DNA of 64,000 nt from Propionibacteriaceae bacterium UBA7704. Its GTDB lineage: Bacteria; Actinomycetota; Actinomycetes; Propionibacteriales; Propionibacteriaceae. The notes beneath the pieces were generated by a model. The model was not told the origin of the DNA. It ran no database searches and worked only from the letters and a program-made list of their open reading frames with translations. Position 1 is the stretch's first letter. Each line of letters starts with the position of its first letter. The DNA lies in NCBI GenBank assembly GCA_002482525.1, contig DLGC01000020.1:62526-126525 (forward strand), given 5' to 3'. This document shows positions 40,736-49,851 of this stretch, piece by piece. A program made the translations under genes and the position numbers.

Positions 40736-40906
40736 TCAGTCCTGACGGGCTTGGTCCACGAGCAGGATCGGGATGCCGTCACGAACCGGATAGGTCAGTC
40801 GGCAACTTGTGCACGCCAGTTCGTTGGACTCGTAGTCCCAGGCGAATTTGGTGCGGCACGAAGGGCAGACCAGCACATCCATCAGCTCGGCGGGCAATTC
40901 CTCCAT
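40736..40906 (-). CDS. Trm112 family zinc-ribbon protein
   Basis: This 56-residue protein has four Cys (14, 17, 32, 35) in VCPSCRTKF and ACTSCRLTYP and ends in PVRDGIPILLVDQ, the Trm112/YcaR signature. In bacteria small YcaR-like proteins often accompany sugar-nucleotide or lipid A genes. Their partner is unknown. It starts within the manB stop (TGATG, 40904-40908), so translation is coupled. A three-base gap separates it from the TobH-like gene. Confidence 0.93.
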   Translation of the reverse strand: MEELPAELMDVLVCPSCRTKFAWDYESNELACTSCRLTYPVRDGIPILLVDQARQD

Positions 40907-42249
40907 CAACGTTCCTTCCGAATCAGTTCCAAGGCAGCGTCGCGGAGTTCAGACATCCAGTCGGCGGTTCGGGCTTCAACATTGAGCCGGAGCAACGGTT
41001 CGGTGTTGGACTCACGCACGCTTACCCACCAATCATCCCCCGTGATCAATAGACCATCGGTCCAGGTGACCACACCGTGGTCACCGAGACGATCGGCCAC
41101 CGCTTTCATGGCAGTGGCCGCATCAGCGACCGTGGAGTTGATCTCACCGGATGCCACATAGCCGGACAACTCCTCGACCAGGGCAGACATCGAACTCGCC
41201 TTCCCTAGTAGCGATAACACGTGCAGGGCGGCAAGCATTCCGGTATCGGCGCCCCAGAAGTCCCGGAAGTAGTAGTGAGCGGAGTGCTCACCACCGAAGA
41301 TCGCGTTGTGTTCGGCCATCTTGGCCTTCATTCGGGTGTGCCCGACGGCGCTCACCACCACCTGTCCACCGGCGTCCGCGACGACCTCATTCACGAGTCG
41401 GGAGGTGATGGTGTTGATCACGATGGTCGCGCCGGGCTCGCGGGCCAGTTCGGCACGGGCGATCAGCGCGGTGATGATCGAGGGGCTGACCACCTGGCCG
41501 TTCTCGTCGATGATGAAGCAACGGTCGGCGTCGCCGTCGAAGACCAGGCCCAGGTCAGCATGGTTGTCCCGCACGGCACGTTGGGCGTCGACCAGGTTCT
41601 GCGGTTCCAAAGGGTTGGCCGGATGATTCGGGAAGCTGCCGTCCAGGTCGAGGTACAGCCCGATGAGGTCGACATCCAGCGACCCCAGCACCACCGGGGT
41701 CGTCAGCCCGGCCATGCCATTGCCGGCGTCCACCACGACGCGAAGTCGACGCAGACCGTTGAGATCGACCAGCGAATGCAGCTTGGCCGCGTAGGCCTCG
41801 GTGAGATCGTCGACCTGACGGATCGCGGCCGGCAGGTCGAGCGGGGGCAGCTCAGCGAAACTCAGTTCGGTGATGGCAGCCATCTGCTCGGGGCTGATCG
41901 GATAGGCATTGGTCTGGCAGAACTTGATGCCGTTGTAGCCACTCGGGTTGTGGGACGCGGTGAACTGCACTCCGGGAAGGCCAAAATGCCCCGAGGCGAA
42001 CCACAATCCGTCGGTGGAGGCCAAGCCGACATCGATGACACTGGCGCCGCGGCTCATCGCGCCGGCGGCGAAGGCAAGCGACAACTCGCGGCCGGCCAGG
42101 CGCATATCTCGACTCAGCAGGAACTCCTTGCCGGCCAGTTCGAAGGCGTCAACGAAGGCGGCACCAATGCGGCGTGCCCCAGCCTCGTCCCACTCGACGC
42201 CGACCAATCCGCGAATGTCGTTTGCCTTGAATATCCCCGGCTGAATCAC
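40906..42249 (-). CDS. manB: Phosphomannomutase/phosphoglucomutase
   Basis: ManB interconverts mannose-6-phosphate and mannose-1-phosphate for GDP-mannose and envelope glycans. The 447-residue protein has the phosphoserine loop FTASHNPSGYNGIKF (about 98), the metal-binding DGDADRCFII and the sugar-binding GGEHSAHYYFRD. The phosphate-binding RESNTEPLLRLN is near the C-terminus. The start is GTG 42249, six bases after TAGGCT (42256-42261). With manC and the GT2 gene it supplies mannose nucleotides. It leads the manB-Trm112-TobH operon. Confidence 0.95.
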   Translation of the reverse strand: MIQPGIFKANDIRGLVGVEWDEAGARRIGAAFVDAFELAGKEFLLSRDMRLAGRELSLAFAAGAMSRGASVIDVGLASTDGLWFASGHFGLPGVQFTASHNPSGYNGIKFCQTNAYPISPEQMAAITELSFAELPPLDLPAAIRQVDDLTEAYAAKLHSLVDLNGLRRLRVVVDAGNGMAGLTTPVVLGSLDVDLIGLYLDLDGSFPNHPANPLEPQNLVDAQRAVRDNHADLGLVFDGDADRCFIIDENGQVVSPSIITALIARAELAREPGATIVINTITSRLVNEVVADAGGQVVVSAVGHTRMKAKMAEHNAIFGGEHSAHYYFRDFWGADTGMLAALHVLSLLGKASSMSALVEELSGYVASGEINSTVADAATAMKAVADRLGDHGVVTWTDGLLITGDDWWVSVRESNTEPLLRLNVEARTADWMSELRDAALELIRKER

Positions 42250-42258
42250 AGATGGAGC

Positions 42259-42615
42259 CTAGCGCGAACGATCCTCAGGATCGGCGATCACCGACAGGTG
42301 CCCTTTGCGCCGTGCGACCTGGGGCTCCACGGCTGGCTCCGCCACGCCGAGACCGGCTTTCCGGACCGCGTCGGCGAGCAGCATCAAGTCGTCTCCCGAT
42401 GGCTGCGGCGTGCTGATATCACCGGGCAGACGAATCACTTCCCACCCTCGCGGCGGGCTGAACTTGTGAGTGTGTTCGGCACACAGGTCGTAGCTGCCCG
42501 GCTCGGCGTGCGCCGACATGGGCCCCAGCACCACAGTGGCATCGGCGTAAGCAAAGGTCAGCGTGGCCACTGCCGGGTGGGGGCAGGCCGTCCGCGAGCA
42601 GCGCCGATTGATCAC
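42259..42615 (-). CDS. DUF3499 family protein
   Basis: The 118-residue protein has the DUF3499 features RRCSRTACPHPAVATLTFAY and SYDLCAEHT, a probable small Cys/His metal site. It is the actinobacterial relative of Rv3258c. The start is GTG 42615, six bases after TAGCGT (42622-42627), leaderless. It precedes manB on the same strand. A divergent leaderless gene (42708) shares the short intergenic region. Function is unknown. Confidence 0.92.
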   Translation of the reverse strand: MINRRCSRTACPHPAVATLTFAYADATVVLGPMSAHAEPGSYDLCAEHTHKFSPPRGWEVIRLPGDISTPQPSGDDLMLLADAVRKAGLGVAEPAVEPQVARRKGHLSVIADPEDRSR

Positions 42616-42707
42616 CCGATCACGCTACCCCGGAACTCCGACAGCCCGAGGTCTTCGCGGGCAGGTGTCGCCGAACTGGTCTGCATCCGGTGAACTACGC
42701 TGGCCCC

Positions 42708-43139
42708 ATGCGACGACGGGATCGGCACGGGCGAGGGTTGCGGGGGCCACTGGCCCGACCCAACGAACTCACCGGCGGCCCGGTTCCGGTACGCACTCCG
42801 CCTCGCGGCGCGGCATTGTTCGCCGAGTGCTTGCGCACCTCGGTCAGCACCGGGATGGCCCACTGCCCGCAAGCCTTTGTCGGGGTGGACATCGGATTCG
42901 AGGACGTTCCTACCAATGTGGAACGCTGGTGGGCCGACAAGGTTCCCCTCGCGAGCGCCACGTCGGCGGCGCCTGGACGCAATGCCGCGGTGGTGCTGTT
43001 CCGGCGTCCGATCGAACACCGCGCGCAGGACGCCGCCGAATTGCGGCGCCTGGTGCATCGAGCCTTGCTCGAGCAACTGTCGGCGCTCACCGGGATCGAC
43101 ATCGACCAGATCGATCCCAGCTTCAACCCCGAGGACTAG
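42708..43139 (+). CDS. Rv3259-type 'metallopeptidase family' protein without HExxH
   Basis: The 143-residue protein matches the Rv3259 family by AAVVLFRRPIEHRAQDAAEL and the closing DQIDPSFNPED. The region where zincin-like relatives hold HExxH reads RRLVHRALLEQ, so the second metal ligand and the catalytic Glu are absent. The enzyme activity implied by the family name is therefore doubtful. ATG 42708 follows TACGCT (42696-42701) by six bases. The DUF3499 gene diverges from it. It lies in the conserved manB-whiB2 neighbourhood. Confidence 0.85.
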   Translation: MRRRDRHGRGLRGPLARPNELTGGPVPVRTPPRGAALFAECLRTSVSTGMAHCPQAFVGVDIGFEDVPTNVERWWADKVPLASATSAAPGRNAAVVLFRRPIEHRAQDAAELRRLVHRALLEQLSALTGIDIDQIDPSFNPED

Positions 43140-43164
43140 GTCGCTGGCGTCAGGCAGGCCCGCC

Positions 43165-44532
43165 CTAGCTCAGATGTGGATCGTAGGCGATGGTGGCTCG
43201 ACTGCTGCGGGCTTCGCTGGCGACCAGATCCAACACTGCGATGCCCTTGACGCCGCCGCTGCTGGAGGTGGCCACCACCGAGCCGTACAGCAGAGTTGAA
43301 TCAGTACGGATGCGGATCACGGTGGTGAGCGTCTTGGGCAACGCGACCGTCGTGCTGGACTCGGCAGGCACCGTGACCGTGGTGTCCACGGCAGCAGCGG
43401 TTCCCTTGGCGATCGACAGCGTGACGGTTGCGTCGGTCGCTGCGGCATTGACCAACTGCAACTGTCCGGTCGTACCGGTGCCCAAGGACACCGGCCACAC
43501 CGCATCGGACGGCAGCGGCGGGGTATAACCCGCCACCGCGCTGTCGATCGACGCCGTGGGGCGGCCATTGTCGACCAGCACTGCTGCGGTGACCGGCAGG
43601 TTCGACGTCAGGCGCACTCCGGCGGCTTCGCCGTCCAGACCCGGTGCCAGCTCGATCGTCTGCGTGGTGGCAGGCGGCACGTCGATGCGCTGCGCATCGG
43701 ACAGTTGGCTCAATCCGGTCGGGCTGAGCACATCGATGTCCACGCCGGCGGTCAGTTCGCCAGGGTTGGAGACCACCAGCGTGCGGCTTCCGCCGCCGGC
43801 TGGGATGCCGGGCAGCACCAGATTGGCAGCTGGCGCCAGACCGTCAGGAACCCAATCCGACGAATACGGAGCAGTGCGATTCCAGCTGAACTGGCGCAGG
43901 AAGGCCGCCACCCGGCCCTGTGATGTGGTGACCTTCAGGGTGATCGGCTGGTCGGTGCGATCGATCACCGACAGCGGCACCGCCTGCTGCGATCCGCCCT
44001 TCACGCTGACCCCTCGCGGCGCGTTGAGGCGTCCACCTGGACCATAGGCAACCAGATCGACCACCGCTTCCGCTGAGTCCAGGTTCACCAGGATCAGGTC
44101 GGCCTGAGCTTCCTTGGAGACATCCACACCAGTGAACCAATGCTCCGACTGCGGTGAGGCGCACCCCGAGGCGGCCAAGCCGCGAGACGGCCCGTTGGGT
44201 GCGCTGGAGATGGTGGTGGCCCCGAACAGATGGGTGTCCTTGACCGACACCCGCATCGGCTGGCGCGGATTCTCGACCACGACGAGCTTGTTCGATTCGG
44301 CCACCTTGCGCGGCGTCGAGAGCTTCGAGGTGCGGACAGTCTCCCCGACAGCGACTGCCGCGACTCTCACGTCGGCAGTAGCGGTGTCCGGTGCCGGACA
44401 TACCACCGAGACCCGACTATCGGACTCCCCCACCGGGGATTCCGGCAGCGGTTGAGCCGAGACCAGCGAGCCGGCAGTCACGGCAGCAGCGAGCACCAGG
44501 GCCAGGGCGGCGGGCACGATCCAGGGTTTCAT
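43165..44532 (-). CDS. DUF5719 family secreted or membrane-anchored protein
   Basis: The 455-residue protein starts within the GT2 stop (TGATG at 44532). It has one N-terminal membrane segment (WIVPAALALVLAAAVTAGSL) and then a Ser/Thr/Ala-rich beta-domain with repeated short motifs such as VVDLVAYGPGG and SRTLVVSNPGEL. It matches DUF5719 in position and look. The family is found mainly in actinobacteria downstream of a glycosyltransferase next to whiB. Its localisation outside the membrane suggests an envelope role. The function is unknown. Confidence 0.85.
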   Translation of the reverse strand: MKPWIVPAALALVLAAAVTAGSLVSAQPLPESPVGESDSRVSVVCPAPDTATADVRVAAVAVGETVRTSKLSTPRKVAESNKLVVVENPRQPMRVSVKDTHLFGATTISSAPNGPSRGLAASGCASPQSEHWFTGVDVSKEAQADLILVNLDSAEAVVDLVAYGPGGRLNAPRGVSVKGGSQQAVPLSVIDRTDQPITLKVTTSQGRVAAFLRQFSWNRTAPYSSDWVPDGLAPAANLVLPGIPAGGGSRTLVVSNPGELTAGVDIDVLSPTGLSQLSDAQRIDVPPATTQTIELAPGLDGEAAGVRLTSNLPVTAAVLVDNGRPTASIDSAVAGYTPPLPSDAVWPVSLGTGTTGQLQLVNAAATDATVTLSIAKGTAAAVDTTVTVPAESSTTVALPKTLTTVIRIRTDSTLLYGSVVATSSSGGVKGIAVLDLVASEARSSRATIAYDPHLS

Positions 44533-47468
44533 CAGGACTCCCCTCCGGCGACACGACGAGGCTCGGCCGGAAGGCGCCGACGCACCGACGGTGCGGCGAG
44601 CAGAGCCAGCAGGACGATGCCGGCCAACTGCACCCAGGCCCACCAATAGTCATCAGACTCCAGCGTCAGCCGCAGAGTTCCCCCCTGCGGGCCCAGGGTG
44701 TACGCCGTCCCCGGTGGGTCGGTGGGACGCACTGGCGCTGCGGTGTCTCCGACCGCAACCTGCCACCGCGGATCGGCCGGCTGCGCCAGCTCCAGACGGC
44801 GGTCGGCAGCACCGGCCGGAATCGGCTGCCCTGCCCCGGTGACGGTGCGTTGGTCGCCGTCGACCACCGTCGCCACTCCAGAGCCCGGCACCGGCCACAC
44901 GAACTGCTCTGCGGTACCCGTGCCCAGCCCCAGACCAGGGGTGTTGTTGATCGAGATGCGCTGGGAAGCTTCACCACCAGCCAGGGTGATGTAGGACACC
45001 CCCAGCCGCTGCAGGTCTGCGACGATCTGTTCGTCGGCGGTGTCACTGATCAACCGGGCGACGACCGAGGCCGCCAGCGCCTTGGCCGCCTCGCTGCCAC
45101 CGTAGGCCAGGCCGCGCTCGGGGTCGCCAAGGCGAGAGAAGTCACCTTCCACCAAAGCCCAGCGCACATTGTCACCGTCGGATTCCATGGCCAAGGTTCG
45201 TCCCGGAGTCGCCGACACCTGCACATTGCGAACGAAGGCCGGCACCGTCCCGACCGGCTCGCGCGACAGTCCGGTCTGGCCCGAGATCACCCACCAGCCG
45301 GTCCCCAGCAGCAACGACCCGGCAGTAATGATCGCTAACAGAAGGGTGCCCAGGTGACGCAGCCCCAGCCCCACCCCAGCCAACTCCTCACCGACGTCCT
45401 GCAGCCCCACCACCGCAGCGATGAGCAGGGCGGCGACGACCAGCAGTTGCCATTCGGCGGCCTGCGGACGGGTCCAGATTCCCGGCGGTACCTGGACCGC
45501 CACGTGGGTGATGGCCACCATGACGGCGACCATCACGACCGCCACCGCGAGAAGCGGCAACGCGACCCGCGGACGCCTCAGGGCGGCAGCGAATGCCGCG
45601 ATCCAGCAGGTCGTGAAGAAGACGATCGTCAGCCACAACGGCGCAGCATCGGGCAGGAGTTGACCGGCGAGCACCTGCCAGGCCGTCACCGCTGTCCCCG
45701 GCGCCAGGCTGGGGTCGATGCCGGTCAGCAGACGTCCGGGATAGCGGATCATCGCCATTCCCCACGGCCCGACCAACAGCAGTAACGGGGCCGCCAGCAC
45801 CGCAGCCCATTGCAGCCAGGCACGCGCTCGACCGGCACGCAGACCGCTGACTACAGCAGCCACCGCCAGCACGACCCAGAAGGCCGGGACCAACGAGACC
45901 AACAGCAAGGACCAGAAGGCCAGCGCGCCGGCTGATCGCCAGCTCCATTCCTGTGAGGCGAGCCAGCCCCGGGCGCTGTATCCGAGCATGGGCAACAGCA
46001 CCGCAGTCGAAGCGACGCCGAGGCTGCCGGCATTCAGCGAGCCGATCAGAACCGGGGTCAGGGCGTAGCCGAGCGCGGCGATCGCGGCCAGGTACTGGTC
46101 GGCGATGAGTTGACGCAGCAGTCGGAAGGCCACCAGCCACGACAGGGGCACGGCCAGCACGATCATCGCCGTCACCCACCAGTCGGGGTTCCCGAGCGCG
46201 ATCAGGGAGAAGAGCCCGGTCAGCGCGGCCCACGGGGCACCGACGCCATCGCCGCCGGGAACTGGCGCGAGGTAGCTGTCCAACAGACCGGTCCACTGGT
46301 CTGGTGCCGGCAGGAGTTGCGCGGTAGTCAGCGAGCCCGAACCCCAGGTGGTTCGACCGGCCAATACCGCCCCCACCAGGAGCGCGACCGACACCGCAGC
46401 GGCCAAGGGCATCTTGGTCTCGCCACCGCCGACGTCGGCGAAATCGTCGCCGATCATCTCGTCGATGCTGATGCTGGAGCCGCGTCCGGAGAAGGTCTCC
46501 AACCAGCCGCCGAATCGAGCTGCGGTGATCCCTGCGGCTCGACGGATCGCCGAGCCCGGTGTGGGTTGCAGGGCCTTGGTGATCGCGGCGCTGTTGGGCT
46601 TGATGGGCAGCGCGGCCAAGCCGTCGGCCAAGGATCGACGCAGGGGTCGATTTCGAAGCCAGCGCCACAACCCACGCATTTCCTCGCCGGATCGTTCGAG
46701 GTCCTTACCCAGCAGGAAGCCCAGGGCCGCGAGCAGCGTCACCAGGAACACGCGCAGCGTGACCAGCCATCGCAGCCGCGTTGGGGCGTTCGCCACGATC
46801 AACGCCAAGCCCGCTGCCCGGTCATCGGCCGGGTCGCCGTAGCTGGCGTAGTTGGTCACCTGGGCTGCCGGTTCACCCAGCACCAGATAACCGGTCAGGT
46901 TGGCCCGCCAGCCGAAATCCAGCCCCCAGTGACTGCGGGGCAACTCGGTGTTGAATCCGCCGAGGAAGCGCCACACGTCGCCGCGCACCAGCATTCCCGA
47001 CGCAGGGACGCCCAGTGCGGGACCGGCGCTGAGCTGACCTTGGTAGAGCTCGCCGGGATCGGTCAAGGTGCGCATGCGTCCGTTGGAGGAGATCGTTTGG
47101 GACCAGTCGCTGACGAGCTTGCCGGCGCCGCGTCGTCGCGGCTCAATGAGCAGCGATCCGATCACAGCGGCGTCGTGTTGCTCCAATACTCTGAGGAGCA
47201 AGGCGCTCAACGCGTCGGGCTCCGGTTCGCAGTCGTCGGGCACCACCCAGATCCAGTCACCGGCAGCATCGGCGGGCAACGCCCGCACGATTGCCGAAAC
47301 CGGCACCGTCTGAGCCTGGACGGCGGCTTCGGTGCGAGAGCCGTCCTCACCGGTAGCCAGAACGGCTGCAACGACGTGAAAACCGCTCAGATCGGGAGAC
47401 TCCGCTTCGTCGATCTCTCGGAGCCACGCCCACGGGTCAATCCCGAATTCGTCGCTGGGTTCGCTCAC
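44532..47468 (-). CDS. GT2-family glycosyltransferase with large C-terminal membrane region
   Basis: The 978-residue protein has an N-terminal GT2-type domain with WIWVVPDDCEPEPDAL (the DD of the donor site). An acceptor region includes GVPASGMLVRGDVWRFLGGFN. About thirteen to fifteen hydrophobic segments follow from residue 230 on, ending in a periplasmic-like stretch. It is coupled to DUF5719. Such large GT2 membrane proteins are found beside whiB2-manC in actinobacteria and are presumed to act in cell-wall or lipoglycan synthesis. Sugar and acceptor are unknown. The start is GTG 47468, with GAGAGG upstream. Confidence 0.88.
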   Translation of the reverse strand: MSEPSDEFGIDPWAWLREIDEAESPDLSGFHVVAAVLATGEDGSRTEAAVQAQTVPVSAIVRALPADAAGDWIWVVPDDCEPEPDALSALLLRVLEQHDAAVIGSLLIEPRRRGAGKLVSDWSQTISSNGRMRTLTDPGELYQGQLSAGPALGVPASGMLVRGDVWRFLGGFNTELPRSHWGLDFGWRANLTGYLVLGEPAAQVTNYASYGDPADDRAAGLALIVANAPTRLRWLVTLRVFLVTLLAALGFLLGKDLERSGEEMRGLWRWLRNRPLRRSLADGLAALPIKPNSAAITKALQPTPGSAIRRAAGITAARFGGWLETFSGRGSSISIDEMIGDDFADVGGGETKMPLAAAVSVALLVGAVLAGRTTWGSGSLTTAQLLPAPDQWTGLLDSYLAPVPGGDGVGAPWAALTGLFSLIALGNPDWWVTAMIVLAVPLSWLVAFRLLRQLIADQYLAAIAALGYALTPVLIGSLNAGSLGVASTAVLLPMLGYSARGWLASQEWSWRSAGALAFWSLLLVSLVPAFWVVLAVAAVVSGLRAGRARAWLQWAAVLAAPLLLLVGPWGMAMIRYPGRLLTGIDPSLAPGTAVTAWQVLAGQLLPDAAPLWLTIVFFTTCWIAAFAAALRRPRVALPLLAVAVVMVAVMVAITHVAVQVPPGIWTRPQAAEWQLLVVAALLIAAVVGLQDVGEELAGVGLGLRHLGTLLLAIITAGSLLLGTGWWVISGQTGLSREPVGTVPAFVRNVQVSATPGRTLAMESDGDNVRWALVEGDFSRLGDPERGLAYGGSEAAKALAASVVARLISDTADEQIVADLQRLGVSYITLAGGEASQRISINNTPGLGLGTGTAEQFVWPVPGSGVATVVDGDQRTVTGAGQPIPAGAADRRLELAQPADPRWQVAVGDTAAPVRPTDPPGTAYTLGPQGGTLRLTLESDDYWWAWVQLAGIVLLALLAAPSVRRRLPAEPRRVAGGES

Positions 47469-47565
47469 GCATCGCCTCTCGGAGCTTGAAACTACAGGGC
47501 GCGTGTGAGCGCCTCAGGTACCGGCCGGACCGGTGCCCCAGCCTACCTTGGCTGGGAAAAGTGCT

Positions 47566-47829
47566 TCAGATGGCCCGCTTCTTCAAGCGACGACGCTCGC
47601 GTTCACTGAGACCGCCCCAGATGCCGAACCGCTCATCGTTGGCCAGGGCGTACTCCAGGCATTCTGATCGCACTTCACAGGACAGGCAGACCTTCTTCGC
47701 CTCGCGGGTGGAACCACCCTTCTCCGGAAAGAATGCTTCCGGGTCGGTCTGGGCGCACAGCGACCGGGACTGCCATCCCAGCATGCCTTCTTCGCCCTCA
47801 GGCTCCACTATCAGGAACAGTTCCTGCAT
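47566..47829 (-). CDS. WhiB family transcriptional regulator (WhiB2/WhmD-like)
   Basis: WhiB proteins bind a [4Fe-4S] cluster through four Cys and act on transcription, often with the main sigma factor. The 87-residue protein has Cys at 25, 48, 51 and 57 (CxxC between 48 and 51) and the turn GIWGGLSERERRRLKKR that binds DNA. It is the WhiB2 type by size and position near manC. A strong promoter precedes it. ATG 47829 has GAGGAG about six bases upstream. Its context suggests control of cell-wall and division genes. Confidence 0.93.
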   Translation of the reverse strand: MQELFLIVEPEGEEGMLGWQSRSLCAQTDPEAFFPEKGGSTREAKKVCLSCEVRSECLEYALANDERFGIWGGLSERERRRLKKRAI

Positions 47830-47876
47830 GTGATTCTCCTCGACCCGCTCGCGACAAATCGCGAACTATGTACTGA

Positions 47877-47906
47877 ATTACACGCTTGTCATTACCAACG
47901 TGTCAA
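47877..47906 (-). promoter_or_regulatory. Promoter of the whiB gene, with inverted repeat
   Basis: On the minus strand TTGACA (47901-47906) and TGTAAT (47877-47882) are 18 bases apart, close to the vegetative consensus. The spacer contains ACACG (47880-47884) and CGTGT (47899-47903) as an inverted repeat with 14 bases between, which could be a regulator site. The leader is about 41 bases. Confidence 0.7.
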
Positions 47907-47919
47907 CCCCGAAGGGGTT
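47905..47919 (-). terminator. Hairpin after the upstream membrane-protein gene
   Basis: AACCCC-GAA-GGGGTT forms a 6-base-pair hairpin two bases after the stop of the 47921 gene and abuts the whiB -35 box. It lacks a T-run, so termination may be partial. Confidence 0.5.
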
Positions 47920-47920
47920 A

Positions 47921-48592
47921 TCATCCGCGAGCGCTCGGCGATTCCGAACCCGTAGGCCCCTCCGACTGCTCGTCAGCCCCACCTTGGTCCGTTTCGGAAG
48001 GGGTACCGGAATCGGGCATGCGATCATGCCCAGGGGCCCCGCTCGCTGCGTCGGCGGCGGTCCACCACACGGTGCCGGCCGCCGAATCGCCCGAACTCTC
48101 GGCGTCTGAAGCCGCGGACATCACCGACGGTGTCGGTGCGGATTGCGGGGCGGTCTCGATGCGTCCGGCTTTGACGCCGCGCAGGAAGACCCACAGCGAT
48201 CCGGCAAGCAGCGCTTTGAACGCCACATCCAACAGTCCACCAAGGACATCCAGCACGATGCCGATCCCCAGCGCGGACGCCCACATGCCCAGCAAGGCGC
48301 TCACCAAGGTGAGTAGCACCCCGAGGCTCAGCAGCACTGCGGCAATTCTGGTGATCAAGCCGGCCCGGGGTGTGGCCGGAGTCACCACCGAACACGTCAT
48401 CACGACGATCACCAGGGCTAGCGCGATCGCGAAATTCATCCACAGCCCGCCCACTTCCTGGAAGGCGGCGAGCAGGGGCATCTCGTCCAGGGCCGTCACC
48501 AACCGCCCAACGGTGAGGCCCATGCCCAGCAGGATCAGCCCCATCAAGATCCACGCCAACGGTTCGCGGGTTCGCTTGAGATTCTCGATCAT
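47921..48592 (-). CDS. Membrane protein of unknown function
   Basis: The 223-residue protein has four hydrophobic segments in the first 145 residues (WILMGLILLGMGLTVGRLV, NFAIALALVIVVMTCSV, AAVLLSLGVLLTLVSALLG and another). A polar tail rich in Ser, Ala and Gly follows. I do not recognise the family. It lies upstream of whiB on the same strand and downstream of manC. Its promoter is not obvious. Confidence 0.75.
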   Translation of the reverse strand: MIENLKRTREPLAWILMGLILLGMGLTVGRLVTALDEMPLLAAFQEVGGLWMNFAIALALVIVVMTCSVVTPATPRAGLITRIAAVLLSLGVLLTLVSALLGMWASALGIGIVLDVLGGLLDVAFKALLAGSLWVFLRGVKAGRIETAPQSAPTPSVMSAASDAESSGDSAAGTVWWTAADAASGAPGHDRMPDSGTPSETDQGGADEQSEGPTGSESPSARG

Positions 48593-48653
48593 GGCCAGTG
48601 TTCGTCTTCCCGTATTCGGAGGGTTCGGTTCAGGCTAGGGGTGACCAGACGCC

Positions 48654-49730
48654 TCAGGCGAATCGGTCACCAAATGTTGCGGTGACAGCTGCCACCAGGT
48701 CCTTGATCTGTTCGGTCCGGTCACGTCGGGTGACCATGGTGATATCGGCGGTGCGGACCACCACCAGGTCGTCCACCCCCAGCAACGCGATCAGCGATCC
48801 ATCGGCCGCGTTCAGCACCACATTTCCGCTGGACTCCCGTGCGGTCACCGTGCCGCTGGTGGCATTGCCTGCTTCATCGGCGGGCAGGATCTCAGCCAGG
48901 CTGCTGAAACCGCCCACATCACGCCAGGACACCGGAAGGGCCACCGCCAGCACAGTGGCACTGCCTCGCCCGGCCGAGACCGGCTCCATCACGGCATAGT
49001 CGACCGAGGTCTTGAACAATCTGGGGAAGATCTCCGAGAGCCGGTGCGGCTCCGCGGCCAAGGCCAGCACCGAGGCGTAGGTATCGGGGAGCAGCAGCCG
49101 AAGCTGCTCCAGCAGTGTGTCCGCACGCCAGATGAACATGCCCGCGTTCCACCAGTACTCGCCGCTGGCCAGATATTGCTCGGCCACCTCTGCGGCGGGC
49201 TTCTCGGCGAACTCCACGATGTGATGAGCCTCGGCATATCCGGGGATCTCGGCACCGCGGTGCAGGTACCCGTAGCCGGTATGTGGGCTGGTGGGAACCA
49301 CACCCAAGGTGACCAGCGCCTGAGGTTGGGCATCGACCAAGTCGAAAGCGGTCCGGATCACGGTGGTGAGGGTTTCCACCGGCTCGATCAGATGATCGGC
49401 GGTGACGTGGGCGATCACTGCGTCCGGGTCGGTGGCATGCAGCACCGCAGCCGCCCAGGCCACGGCGTTCAGGGAGTCCCGCCCCGTGGGCTCTCCCAGA
49501 ATGTTGGACGCCGGCAGTTCGGGAAGCTGCACCGCCACCTCGGCAGCATGAGCGGCACCGGTCACGATCAGGATGCGGTGTGCCGGCGCCAGGGCCAGCG
49601 AACGCTCGAAAGCCAACCGAAGCAGGCTCTTGCCGTTGATCAGCGGCAGGAGTTGTTTGGGCATGCCCTTTCTCGACAGCGGCCACAGCCGGGTTCCCGA
49701 CCCGCCGGCCAAAATCACCACGTAACGCAC
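48654..49730 (-). CDS. manC: Mannose-1-phosphate guanylyltransferase (ManC-type)
   Basis: The enzyme makes GDP-mannose from mannose-1-phosphate and GTP. The 358-residue protein has the nucleotide-binding ILAGGSGTRLWPLSRKGMPKQ, the site region GYGYLHRGAEI with VEFAEKP, and WNAGMFIWRADTL. It lacks a fused phosphomannose isomerase domain. The start is GTG 49730, six bases after TAGGCT (49737-49742), leaderless. With manB it forms a route from mannose-6-phosphate to GDP-mannose for the envelope genes nearby. Confidence 0.95.
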   Translation of the reverse strand: MRYVVILAGGSGTRLWPLSRKGMPKQLLPLINGKSLLRLAFERSLALAPAHRILIVTGAAHAAEVAVQLPELPASNILGEPTGRDSLNAVAWAAAVLHATDPDAVIAHVTADHLIEPVETLTTVIRTAFDLVDAQPQALVTLGVVPTSPHTGYGYLHRGAEIPGYAEAHHIVEFAEKPAAEVAEQYLASGEYWWNAGMFIWRADTLLEQLRLLLPDTYASVLALAAEPHRLSEIFPRLFKTSVDYAVMEPVSAGRGSATVLAVALPVSWRDVGGFSSLAEILPADEAGNATSGTVTARESSGNVVLNAADGSLIALLGVDDLVVVRTADITMVTRRDRTEQIKDLVAAVTATFGDRFA

Positions 49731-49851
49731 ATGTTGAGCCTAGGGGGTCGCGCAACCGCAGCGAGCGACCCGTGCCGTTGCACGCCGATCATGGTCGGTC
49801 GCGCCGCAGGTGGCATGATTGCCAACAGCATTCGACGGAGGATTCACTCTG

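Noticed and set aside
41221..42693. 490-codon open frame antisense to manB and DUF3499
   Set aside because: It crosses two real genes and their promoters; composition is that of a shadow frame.
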